Below, in pieces: positions 25,229 through 34,500 of a DNA stretch of 64,000 bases. Both the position numbers and the translations under genes were made by a program. Origin of the DNA: Sphingobium sp. SYK-6 (GTDB lineage Bacteria > Pseudomonadota > Alphaproteobacteria > Sphingomonadales > Sphingomonadaceae); the NCBI RefSeq assembly GCF_000283515.1, contig NC_015976.1, forward strand, positions 434,001-498,000, in the 5' to 3' direction. Positions within the stretch are counted from its first letter, which is position 1. Each line of letters opens with the position of its first letter. The notes beneath the pieces are model-generated. The model did not search any database. It had not been told where the DNA came from and saw only the letters and a list, made by a program, of their open reading frames with translations.

Positions 25229-27547
25229 TCAGAAGCGATAGCTGAGCGAGAGGCTGGCGTTGCGTCCGGGCTGGGTATAGGCGTCGGTCACGGTCGAAGA
25301 GGCGCTCAGGCCCCGCACGTCGCTCCACCACGCATATTTTTTGTCGAGGATGTTGAAGATGCCCGCGCGCAGCGTGAGGCCGTCCATTGGCTTCACGAAC
25401 AGCGTGGCATCGAGGATGGTGAAGGCGCCCGGGCGATAGCATGGCGCGCCGCTGCAGATGGTCGTCGCGCTGCCGTCCACATCCGTGCCGGTCGTGCGAT
25501 CCTCGGACTTGCGGGCGCTGTGCGTCGCGATGATCTGTCCGCCGAACAGGCCGCCCGGATCACGGTAGCCCACGCCCACGACGAGCTTGATCGGGTCGAT
25601 GGTGGTCAGTGGCAGGTCGGTCAGGCCGGAGCCGTCGACGTCGCCCGTCGCGTAGGAGAAGGCGAGCGTGCCATGCAGGCCGGACTGCGCGCGGAACTCG
25701 GCGCGCGCCTCGGCGCCTTTCACTTTCACCCGCGAGAGATTGATGAACTGATAGATCGCCGGATCGCTGGGCGTGAAGCCGCCGCCCACCACTTCCTGGC
25801 TGATGAAGTCATGGTAGATGGAGGAGAAGGCGGTCAGGTCGAGATTCACGTTGCGGCTCGCGAAGCGCACCCCGCCCTCGAGGCTCTCGCTCCGCTCCGG
25901 CTTGAGGTCGGGATTGGGCTCCGACTTGTAGCCGAACGCCAGATTCTCGAAGAACTGGTTCACTTGCCCGGGCTCGGGCGCCTTGAAGCCGGTGGCGTAG
26001 TTGGCGAACAGCCGGATGCCCTTGTCCAGCTTGAGCACGGCGCCGAGCTTGGGTGACAGGCGCGAGCCGTCCTGCGCCGCGCCCGCGAAGGTGGGCAGCA
26101 GCGGGTCGTCGTCCGGCGAGAGGTCGTAGAAATCGAAACGCAGCGCCGGATACAGGGTGAAGAGCCCGTCCGCGATGCTGATCTCGTCGCCCACGAACAG
26201 GCCGCCCCGCGTGAAGTCGGTGCTGGGGAAGGCGCGGGTCGGGAAGGTCTCGCCGGCCGGCGGCACGGTGCCGTCCCGCAGGCCGCGCTGGCGGGTTTTG
26301 CTCACGTCGCCACCGAAGACGAGCCGGTGCGACAGAGCGCCGGTGGCGAATTCCGATTGCGCGTCGGCCGCCGCGCCGATCACCCGGTTCTCGAACGTGT
26401 TGAGCCGCTCGCGATCGACTGCGGGCGTGCGGTCCTCGTCAGTGAACTGGCTGTCGAGCCCGTCCTGCCAGTAGATGGCGGCCCGGGCGGCGGTGATCGC
26501 GCCGGTGCCGGTCCAGCTCCAGTCCAGCGCCACGCGCTTGCGCTCGCCGGTGTCGCGGCCGTGCAGCAGCTCGACAGTGGAGCTGAGGCCGGTCAGGCCG
26601 TTGGTGAACAGCCAGGTATCGAGATATTCGCCGGTCAGCCGGATCTTGTGGCCGCTGCCGCCCGGCGCATAGACGATGCGGCCGAGCAGGGCATTGGAAT
26701 GGCCGTCCTGCGGGTTGGGCTCCGTGCGCGCGGCGCCCGTGCCGCCGACGCTGCCCTTGTTCTTCAGCTCGTTGAAGTCGCGCCGCGTATAGGCCGCCAT
26801 GGCCGACCAGTCGCCCGCCCTGCCGGCGAGGATCGCGGTTTCGCTGAACTCGTTGTCCGCGCTGCTGTAGGCCGCGCGCACGAGGCCGCCGACCGGGGCG
26901 CTGCCTTCCAGAAAGTCGGCGGGGTCGGCAGTGATGAAGCTCACGGCGCCCGCGAGCCCATCACTGCCATACAGCGCGGAGGACGGGCCGCGCAGTATCT
27001 CGACGGATTTGATGAGGCCAAGGTCGACATAGTCGCCGCGCCCGGCGGCCTGGGCGCCGAAGCTGAAGCCGTCCGGCACGCGCACCCCGTCCACCTGGAT
27101 GAGCACGCGATTGCCGCCGATGCCCCGGATGTTGAAACTGTCGTTGCCGGTGCGCCCCGTCGCGCTCAGCGCGGCATTGAAGCGGGCGGGCTGGCGCTGG
27201 ACGCTCACGCCCGGTTCGAAGCGGATGAGGTCGCGAATGTCCGTGACCAGCTCATCCGCCATCTGCTCCTCGTCGATGATGGAGACGGTGACGGGCGAAT
27301 CCTCGATCCGCACGGGCGTGCGCGTGGCGGTGACGACGATGCGGTTCAGCCGGTTGAGCAGGTAGAGCCCGTCATTGTCCTGCGCCATGGCGTCCGTGGC
27401 GCAGAGAGCGCTCGCGAGCGCAAAGCCCGCTGCGGTCGCGAACCGGATCGCGCCGGGGCCACGGCGCGGCACGCGCGCGGTTCCACGGTCGATATCCGAT
27501 TTCGCCGCCCGCCGGCACGCCAGGGCTGCTGATCCCGCACTCGTCAT
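25229..27547 (-). CDS. TonB-dependent heme/hemoglobin-type receptor
   Basis: 772 residues. A long basic leader precedes the hydrophobic signal segment (FATAAGFALASALCATDAMA). The TonB box/plug region starts RIVVTATRTPVRIEDSPVTV; the plug has NIRGIGGNRVLIQVDGVRVP and EILRGPSSALYGSDGLAGAV. An FKAP motif followed about 30 residues later by NPDLKPERS corresponds to the FRAP/NPNL boxes of heme and hemoglobin receptors. The His usually found between those boxes is not seen, so heme specificity is uncertain. It ends SLSLSYRF. ATG 27547 is chosen because the leader and GGGGAATAGAAG fit. A Fur-like palindrome lies 28 bases upstream. Confidence 0.9.
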   Translation of the reverse strand: MTSAGSAALACRRAAKSDIDRGTARVPRRGPGAIRFATAAGFALASALCATDAMAQDNDGLYLLNRLNRIVVTATRTPVRIEDSPVTVSIIDEEQMADELVTDIRDLIRFEPGVSVQRQPARFNAALSATGRTGNDSFNIRGIGGNRVLIQVDGVRVPDGFSFGAQAAGRGDYVDLGLIKSVEILRGPSSALYGSDGLAGAVSFITADPADFLEGSAPVGGLVRAAYSSADNEFSETAILAGRAGDWSAMAAYTRRDFNELKNKGSVGGTGAARTEPNPQDGHSNALLGRIVYAPGGSGHKIRLTGEYLDTWLFTNGLTGLSSTVELLHGRDTGERKRVALDWSWTGTGAITAARAAIYWQDGLDSQFTDEDRTPAVDRERLNTFENRVIGAAADAQSEFATGALSHRLVFGGDVSKTRQRGLRDGTVPPAGETFPTRAFPSTDFTRGGLFVGDEISIADGLFTLYPALRFDFYDLSPDDDPLLPTFAGAAQDGSRLSPKLGAVLKLDKGIRLFANYATGFKAPEPGQVNQFFENLAFGYKSEPNPDLKPERSESLEGGVRFASRNVNLDLTAFSSIYHDFISQEVVGGGFTPSDPAIYQFINLSRVKVKGAEARAEFRAQSGLHGTLAFSYATGDVDGSGLTDLPLTTIDPIKLVVGVGYRDPGGLFGGQIIATHSARKSEDRTTGTDVDGSATTICSGAPCYRPGAFTILDATLFVKPMDGLTLRAGIFNILDKKYAWWSDVRGLSASSTVTDAYTQPGRNASLSLSYRF

Positions 27548-27574
27548 TTCTTCTATTCCCCTTCTGCTTTTAAG

Positions 27575-27593
27575 AATGCGAATCATTCGCATT
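27575..27593 (-). promoter_or_regulatory. Fur-like 9-1-9 perfect palindrome
   Basis: AATGCGAATCATTCGCATT is a perfect inverted repeat of 9+1+9. Its core TGCGAATnATTCGCA matches alphaproteobacterial Fur sites. A partial copy (GCAATGCGAATTGC) follows at 27595-27608, suggesting two repressor dimers. It sits just upstream of the heme-type receptor start. Confidence 0.8.
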
Positions 27594-27608
27594 AGCAATG
27601 CGAATTGC

Positions 27609-27857
27609 GCCGGGGAGATCGCTGCGTCAAGGGAGGAGTTGCTGGCGAGGCAAATCGAGCGGGTAGGGGGAGGCGGCGGAATCGTCCGCCGGCTCTTGCC
27701 AGATCAGCACAGCCGATCCGCCGGAATCGTCATGGATTGTTCAGCCGGTTCGGGGCAATCATCGCTGGCCCGGCCAATCTCCCGCTGGACAAACGGACGC
27801 TTGTGCCTAGAGAGATAATGGTTGGAATATACAACGATATGACTGGAAGGATCGACT
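27609..27857. other. Rest of the receptor/cytochrome divergent gap
   Basis: The gap between the divergent receptor and cytochrome genes is 310 bases (27548-27857). Besides the Fur-like site no clear promoter or operator was found. Confidence 0.4.
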
Positions 27858-28241
27858 GTGGTTTCGCAAAAGGCAAGGATCGCCGGACGGATCGGCGCCG
27901 CGACGCTCGTGGCCACGCTGGCCCTCGCGCCGCTGGGACAATTGCTCGCGCAGCATGAGGGGCATGAGGGGCATCAACAGGCCGCGCCGGCGGGCAATGC
28001 CGAGAAGGGGAAGGCCGTGTTCGAGAATGCGGCCTGCGGGGCCTGCCATGTCCTCGCTGCTGCGGAAGCGACGGGCGAGATCGGCCCTTCGCTGGATGGC
28101 AACGCCAATCTCACCCATGCCTTCGTCCTGAGCCGCGTGCGGGACGGGCAGGGCGCCATGCCGCCTTATGCCGGCCAGCTCAGCGACGAGGATATCGAGA
28201 ATGTCACGGCCTATGTGCTGAGCGCCGCCGCCAGGAAATAA
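27858..28241 (+). CDS. Small exported c-type cytochrome
   Basis: 127 residues. Signal peptide (RIGAATLVATLALAPLGQLLAQ), then a His-rich linker (HEGHEGHQQ), then a class I cytochrome c domain with one heme motif CGACH and axial Met in GAMPPYAGQLSDEDIENV. It is periplasmic, mono-heme. The GTG start follows GGAAGGA. The neighbouring PQQ dehydrogenase would need such an electron acceptor, so they may be partners, although the genes are convergent and not co-transcribed. The His linker could bind metal. Confidence 0.88.
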   Translation: MVSQKARIAGRIGAATLVATLALAPLGQLLAQHEGHEGHQQAAPAGNAEKGKAVFENAACGACHVLAAAEATGEIGPSLDGNANLTHAFVLSRVRDGQGAMPPYAGQLSDEDIENVTAYVLSAAARK

Positions 28242-28249
28242 GCCGGCCG

Positions 28250-28275
28250 CACCGGCACGCCCCGTCGTGCCGGTG
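28250..28275. terminator. Hairpin between convergent cytochrome and VOC genes
   Basis: CACCGGCACG (28250-28259) pairs perfectly with CGTGCCGGTG (28266-28275) over a 6-base loop. No T-run. Confidence 0.5.
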
Positions 28276-28343
28276 GCGCCATCTTGCAGATGCTCTTGGC
28301 AGCGCGGGCGTGGCCCGGACAGCCGCCGGTAAGGGGTGTCGCC

Positions 28344-29267
28344 CTATCGCCCCGCCGCCGGCCGCTCGTTCGCGCCGGGCTGCGCGAAATAGTTGGTCAC
28401 GCCGTCGGGATCATTGAGCCACACGAAGCGGATGCTGAAATTCGGCAGGCCGCCCAGCGGCTCCTCCACCGTCACCTTGTCCCGCATCGCGGCGGCATTC
28501 ACGCCGTCGACATTGCCGATGACATACTGGATGCCCGCGCTGCCTGTGTCGGCGGGCAGGTCCTTGCCGGCGGACCACAGGCTGATCGTCGTCTCGCCAT
28601 GGCGGAAGGGATATTTGGTGACGCCCAGCAGCCTGTCTTCCACCGATGGCAGTTCCTCAAGGCCCACGAAGCTGCGGTAGAAGGCCCGGCTGCGCTCGAT
28701 ATCCGAGACGTTGATGCCGACATCGACGCCCGGCCGCGCCTGCGGATCGATGACGAGCTGGATGCCGAACCCGGCCGGATCGCTCACCAGCGCGCCGCGC
28801 AGGCCGCCGCCCATGTCCTTGAATGCCGGTGCCGGGAAGCCCGCGGCCTTAAACCGGGCGGTCAGCGCGGCTTCGTCGGGGTAGCGCAGGGCGAAGAGGC
28901 GGATGCCGGTGGCATCGGCGGGGCTGCCGACATGATGGAGCCGCCCTTCCTTGAGGCCGGCCGCCAGCTTGATCTGCCCGGTGCCGATGCCGAAAAGGAT
29001 CATCTGCTGGCTGGCATTGAGCTGGATCGGCTGGAGCGGCTTCAGCCCCAGTGCCTCACCGTAGAATGTCACCATCCGCGGCGTCAGGCCGGGCTCGAAC
29101 CGCCGATAGACATTCATCGAGTCCTGCGTGAAGCGCGGCTTTTCCGGCGTGGCGGCTTCAGGGGCGGCCTCGGGGGCGGCGGCAGGGCCGGGGCTGGTCT
29201 GCGCTATGGCGGCCGGGGCCATCAGCAGCGATATCGCGACAAGGGCGGTCTTGAATGGGCCGTGCAT
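28344..29267 (-). CDS. Exported VOC/glyoxalase-fold protein
   Basis: 307 residues. Signal peptide (FKTALVAISLLMAPAAIAQ), an Ala/Pro/Glu-rich linker, then two beta-alpha-beta-beta-beta vicinal-oxygen-chelate modules: MVTFYGEALGLKPLQPIQ and INVSDIERSRAFYRSFVGLEEL, ending FVWLNDPDGVTNYFAQ. Metal-ligand spacing is not clear enough to assign an enzyme; it could be a lyase, dioxygenase or binding protein. Most VOC proteins are cytoplasmic, so an export signal is notable. CAGGAGAG precedes the ATG. It lies 22 bases after the PQQ dehydrogenase, probably the same operon. Confidence 0.82.
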   Translation of the reverse strand: MHGPFKTALVAISLLMAPAAIAQTSPGPAAAPEAAPEAATPEKPRFTQDSMNVYRRFEPGLTPRMVTFYGEALGLKPLQPIQLNASQQMILFGIGTGQIKLAAGLKEGRLHHVGSPADATGIRLFALRYPDEAALTARFKAAGFPAPAFKDMGGGLRGALVSDPAGFGIQLVIDPQARPGVDVGINVSDIERSRAFYRSFVGLEELPSVEDRLLGVTKYPFRHGETTISLWSAGKDLPADTGSAGIQYVIGNVDGVNAAAMRDKVTVEEPLGGLPNFSIRFVWLNDPDGVTNYFAQPGANERPAAGR

Positions 29268-29289
29268 CGCATCTCTCCTGTTCGTCGGT

Positions 29290-31227
29290 TCATTTCGGCA
29301 GGGCGAAGACCATGAGCGATTCATTGTTGCTCGGCTTGCCGCCCGCGCCCTGCGGGCCGCTCACCGCGCCCCATCCGCCGGCCATGATGGCGACATATTG
29401 CCGTCCGTCCTTGCCCTGATACGTGATGGGAACGGCCTGCGCACTATATTCGAGCTTCGCTGCCCACAGTTCCTTGCCGTTGCGCGCATCGAAGGCGCGG
29501 AAGCGCCGGTCGTCCGTCGCTCCGATGAAGACCAGCCCGCCGGCCGTGACGATCGGCCCGCCGAACCCGTTGTTGCGCCCGGTGTCCTTCCTGTCCTCGG
29601 GCAGGTCGTCGCTCACGCCGAGCCGGGTCGCCCAGGCGATCTCGCCGGTCTTGCCGTCCACGGCGATCAGCCGGCCCCAGGGCGGGCGGATGCAGGGCAT
29701 GGTGACCTTGCGCCCGTTCTCGTCCTCATAGCTTGCGGTGAAGGTGGAATAGGCGCCGGGTCCGCTCAGGCTCGCGCGGTCGTAAAGCTGTTCGGAGCCG
29801 GCCGTGCCGCGTCCATAGTCGGCGCCTTCCTTGCGCTTCTCCATGAAGCCGATGCTGCCGCCCTCGCTCACATTGATGAAGATGAGGCCGCTCTCCGGGT
29901 CCACGGCGCTGCCGCCCCAGTTCGAACCGCCATTGTTGGGCAGGTTGATGGAGGCTTTCACCGGCCCGCCTTCCTCATGCAGGAAGAAGGGCGTGAAGGG
30001 GCCGGCATTGAAGAAGGTGCCGCCATAGCTCTCCAGCAGCGCGCGGCAGGCGGCGGCATGGGCCTCGTTCGTGTCGGCGGCGGAAACGATGTCCTCCGGC
30101 GTCCAGTGGTTGCGCACGAGGTCGCGCGGCTTCACCGGGATGGGCTGGGTCGGCGAATACCATTCGCCCGGAACGTCCGCCGCCGCGACCGGCTTTTCCT
30201 CCACGCCGAACACCGGCTTTCCGTCGTGCCGGTCCAGAATGTACATGAGGCCGGGCTTGCCGGTCTCGGCCAGCGCCTGCACCGTTCGCCCGCCCACCTT
30301 GGCGTCGTAGAGCACGGGCGGCGCGGGAAGGTCGGAATCCCACAGGTCGTGGTGGATCGTCTGGAAATGCCAGCGATATTTGCCGGTCAGCGCGTCCACC
30401 GCCACGATCGAGTTGCCGAACAGGTTGGCGCCGGGCCGGTCCCCGCCATAATAATTGGCCGAGGGTCCGCCCACCGGCATGTAGAGCGTGTCCGTCTTCT
30501 CATCGACGGTCATGTACCACACCCAGACATTGGTGCCGGAGCGGCCCTTCCAGCCGTCGTCCAGCCATGTCTCGTGGCCCACTTCGCCGGGCTGCGGCAC
30601 GGTGTTGAATTCCCAGAGCTTCTCGCCCGTGCGGGCATCGTAGGCCCGGCTGTTGCCGGATGGACCGACCAGCATCTCCGCCACATTGGCACCGACCACG
30701 AGCACATTCTTGTAGACCGTCGGCGGGGACGCATAAGGCACGCCGAGCGCGACGGAACCGTCCTTGCCGAAGCCCGTGTCGATCTCGCCCGTGCGGGGAT
30801 CGAGCGCGGTGATGCTGGCGCCGTTGCTGTAGAAGAGGCGCGGGCCGAGCGTGCCATCCCCGGGCCACCAGGAGACCGTGCGCCGCGCGAGGCCCTTGAC
30901 CGGATGGCGCCAGAGCTCCTTGCCGGTGTGGCCTTCCAGTGCCACCACCGCATTGCCGATGGGCAGATAGAGCACCCCGTCCACCGCGATGGGCGTGGAG
31001 CTGCCGACCAGGCCGCCGCCGCCCTCGGGGCGCACCCGGAATGACCAGGCCTGGCTCAGCCTGCCGACATTGCCGCGATCGATCTGCCGGAGGGGGGAGA
31101 AGCGCGTGCTGCCAAGGTCGCGGGCGTAGCGCGGCCAGTCGCCGGGCGGCGGCGCGGAGCCGGATTGCGCCTGCGCCGTTTGTGCCAGCAGCGCAGCGCT
31201 CAGCATCAGGGCCATCGAACGACGCAT
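29290..31227 (-). CDS. Soluble PQQ-dependent dehydrogenase
   Basis: 645 residues with a cleavable signal peptide (RRSMALMLSAALLAQTAQA) and an eight-bladed quinoprotein propeller. Typical segments are DWPRYARDLGSTRFSPL, STPIAVDGVLYLP, FQTIHHDLWDSDLPAPP, GGSNWGGSAVDPESGLIFIN and the closing MAGGWG. It lacks the membrane N-terminus of glucose/quinate dehydrogenases and the vicinal Cys-Cys of alcohol dehydrogenases. It should oxidise a sugar or alcohol in the periplasm; the substrate is unknown. GGAGGGATTGC precedes the ATG; the longer open frame upstream has no leader logic. No PQQ synthesis genes are in the window. Confidence 0.9.
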   Translation of the reverse strand: MRRSMALMLSAALLAQTAQAQSGSAPPPGDWPRYARDLGSTRFSPLRQIDRGNVGRLSQAWSFRVRPEGGGGLVGSSTPIAVDGVLYLPIGNAVVALEGHTGKELWRHPVKGLARRTVSWWPGDGTLGPRLFYSNGASITALDPRTGEIDTGFGKDGSVALGVPYASPPTVYKNVLVVGANVAEMLVGPSGNSRAYDARTGEKLWEFNTVPQPGEVGHETWLDDGWKGRSGTNVWVWYMTVDEKTDTLYMPVGGPSANYYGGDRPGANLFGNSIVAVDALTGKYRWHFQTIHHDLWDSDLPAPPVLYDAKVGGRTVQALAETGKPGLMYILDRHDGKPVFGVEEKPVAAADVPGEWYSPTQPIPVKPRDLVRNHWTPEDIVSAADTNEAHAAACRALLESYGGTFFNAGPFTPFFLHEEGGPVKASINLPNNGGSNWGGSAVDPESGLIFINVSEGGSIGFMEKRKEGADYGRGTAGSEQLYDRASLSGPGAYSTFTASYEDENGRKVTMPCIRPPWGRLIAVDGKTGEIAWATRLGVSDDLPEDRKDTGRNNGFGGPIVTAGGLVFIGATDDRRFRAFDARNGKELWAAKLEYSAQAVPITYQGKDGRQYVAIMAGGWGAVSGPQGAGGKPSNNESLMVFALPK

Positions 31228-31559
31228 GCAATCCCTCCCCCATGTCGGCTTCGTCCCCGTGCGTGTCTCGCCGGGTTGTGCGGGCCGGATGAACTCTCGC
31301 ATGCCTTGTAGGCGCAATCTCGTTCGGCCTGCAACAGTAGAGATGCTTATGGCAGTGAGATTCAACCTTTGAGATAAGTAAACATTATGGAGCGCCAGGG
31401 AGTCGCAATCGCGGGCGGCCCTGCCGCCATTCCAACATGCCCGCATGTTTCGCGCCCCGTCGCAATTTTTCGCCAAGGCTCCGCCTCGCCGGTTCCGTCA
31501 GGACTGGCAGAGGCTGGAGAGGAACCCGGCCTGGGGATCAAGAAAAGACCGGAGCTTTC
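31228..31559. other. Divergent promoter region between PQQ dehydrogenase and autotransporter 2
   Basis: 332 bases. A locally A+T-rich patch at about 31330-31385 probably holds one or both promoters. No Fur or EcfG signature was found (a GGAAC near 31521 lacks a CGTT partner). Confidence 0.4.
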
Positions 31560-34500
31560 ATGCGTTGCTATCTGCTTGCCTCGACCTGCTGTGTTGCTCT
31601 TGCGTCGGCCGCCACGGCCGAGACCACCATCACCACAAAGCAGACTGCCCCCGTGCGCACCTCGACCATCAAGAGCGGCGCGCCGGATGACATCAAGATC
31701 ACGTCCGCCGGCTCCCTCGAGCTGACCACTGCCGGCCCGGCGATCACCGTGGACAGCGCGAACAAGGTGACCAATGAAGGCACGATCCAGATCGCCAATA
31801 CCGATGATGCCCGGGGCATCGTCGCGCTGGCCGGCACGTCGGGCGGCATCGTCAACACCGGCAAGATCGTCCTCGACGAAAGCTACGCCCCGACCGACGG
31901 GGACAATGACGGCGATATCGACGGCCCCTTCGCGGTCGGCAAGAACCGCATCGGCATCCATGTCGGCGGCGCCTATACCGGCGACATCGCCAGTGATTTC
32001 GGCGGCTCGATCGCCATCGAGGGTAATGACAGCTTCGGCATCCGGCTGGACGGGCCGCTGAACGGCAAGCTCACCCACAATGGCTCGACGACCGTGCTCG
32101 GCGACCGGGCGGTCGGCATCCAGGCGGGCGCGATCAACGGGTCGGTGCGGCTGGCCGGCACCGTCGCGACCGTCGGCCTCGGCGCGGTCGGCGCCCGTTT
32201 CGACGGGCCGATCGACGGCACGCTCACGATCCAGGGCGCCATCACGTCCACCGGCTATCGCTACACGACGCCGCCCGCGGACACCTCCAAGCTCGATGCT
32301 GACGATCTGCTGCAGGGCGGATCGGCCGTGATCGTCGCGGACAATGTCGCCGGCGGCATCATCCTCGCCGTGCCGCCCAAGGACAACAGCACCACGGACA
32401 ATGACGAGGACAAGGACGGCATCGAGGACAGCAAGGAAGGCTCGGCCGCCGTTCGCTCCTATGGCGCCGCGCCCGCGATGCGCATCGGCTCGGCAACCAA
32501 GGATATCGCCATCGGCGCGGTGCCGGCCACCGGCACGGGCTATGGCCTCATCATCGATGGCACGATTGCCGGCAGTGGCCTTTACAAGGACGTGACCGGC
32601 ACGGGCCTCAGCGTCGGCGGCCTTGGCGGGAGTGTGACGATCGCCGGCGGCATCGGCGTGAGCGGCACCGTCTCGGCGAGCTCCGTCAACACGTCCGCGA
32701 CGGCCATCCATCTCGGTGCGGGCGCCTCGACACCGCTCATCCATGTCACCGGCACGGTTTCGGTGAGCGGCAGCAGTGCGGCCAATACCGTCGCGGGCGG
32801 CATCGTGGTCGATGCCGGCGCCTCGCTGCCCACCATCCGCAATGCCGGATCGATCAAGGCGGCGACGACCGGCGAGGACGGCACGGCCGTCGCGATCTGG
32901 GATCGTTCGGGCACGGTCGGCCTCGTCGAGAATGCCGGCACCATTGCCGCTACGGGCGCGAAGGCGGACTCCGGTCGCAACGTCGCGATCGATCTCTCCG
33001 CCAACAACAGCGGCGCGACGATCCGCCAGACGCAGGTCGCGGCCGGCATCACGGCCCCCAGCATCACCGGCAACATCCATTTCGGCGGCGGCAATGACGT
33101 GCTGGACGTCGCGGACGGCACCGTCACCGGCAACACCTCTTTCGGCACCGGCGCGGACACGCTGCGGCTGAGCGGCGACGCCATCTACAAGGGCGACGTT
33201 GATTTCGGCACGGGCGGCGCGACCATGACGCTCACCGGCACCGCGCAGTTCCAGGGCAAGGCGGACTTCAGGGGAGAAGCCTCCACGCTCGGCATCGCGA
33301 CCGGGTCGATCTTCTCCGGCAGCCTCGCCAATGCCGGTGCGCTGGCGCTCACCGTGAACGGCGGTGCGCTCGACCTCACCGCGCCGGCCGCGATCGGCAG
33401 CCTCGCGGTGTCCGACAAGGGCATCCTTGCCGTCACGCTGAGCGATGCCGGCAACACAACGCCGATCCTCGACGTGGCCGGCACCGCGAGCTTCGCGGCG
33501 GATTCCCGGCTCGTCCTGCGCGTGACCGATGTGGAGAATGCGGAAGGCAATCACCTCGTGCTGCGGGCCGGCACGCTCACCGGCGCGAGCAACATCACGG
33601 CGGATACCGCGCTGGTGCCCTGGCTCTACAAGGCGAGCCTCTCCTCCACGGCGAATGCGCTCAACGTCGCGCTCGCGCGCAAGTCGACCACCGAGCTGGG
33701 CCTCAACCGGTCGGAAGCGGCGGCCTTCGACGCGATCTACGCGGCGCTCGGCAAGGATGCGAAAGTGGAAGGCACTTTCCTCTCCATCATGAACGAGGAG
33801 ACTTTCGGCCTCCAGATGCAGCAGATGCTGCCCGACCATGCCGGCGGCATCTTCTCCGCCGTCACGCAGGGCTCGCGGCTCTTCGCGGGCATGCTCCAGG
33901 ATCCCACCGGCCCGTTCAAGGACGAGGGCAAATGGGGCTACTGGATCAATCAGGTCGCCTGGGGCGTCGAGAAGGACCGTGGCGACACCAGCGCCTTCGA
34001 GAACAGCGGCTGGGGCATTGGCGGCGGCGGCGAGATCAAGACCGGTCTCGGCAGCTTCGGCGGATCGCTGGCCTATCTCTGGAGCCGCAATCGCGGCACC
34101 GAGACGGCGAACCAGACCAATGCCAAGCAGTTCGAGCTGGCGGCCTACTGGCGCCTCAAGTCCGGCGGGCTTCGCGCCACGGCGCGTGGATCCATGTCGT
34201 TCATCGACCTGGACGGCAGCCGCGCCTTCGAGGGCATGAACGGCACCGAGAAGGTCTCGCTCACGGCGAACAGCGATCGCGGCGCCCGCCTCTATTCGGG
34301 CTTCGGCTCGCTGTCCTATGACTGGGTGTCGACCGGCGGCATCTCCTTCCGCCCCGTCGTCGCGCTGGATTATTACCGCCTGCACGAGAAGGCCTATACC
34401 GAAACCGGCGGGGGCGATGCCTACAACCTCGCCGTGCGGTCCCGCACCAGCGACGAACTGGCCGTCACCGGCAGCGCCGTGGTCGGCCTCGACATGGGCG

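Noticed and set aside
31340..31385. Fur box between the PQQ dehydrogenase and autotransporter 2
   Set aside because: GAGATAAGTAAACATTATGG is A+T-rich but matches Fur hexamers poorly and is not palindromic.
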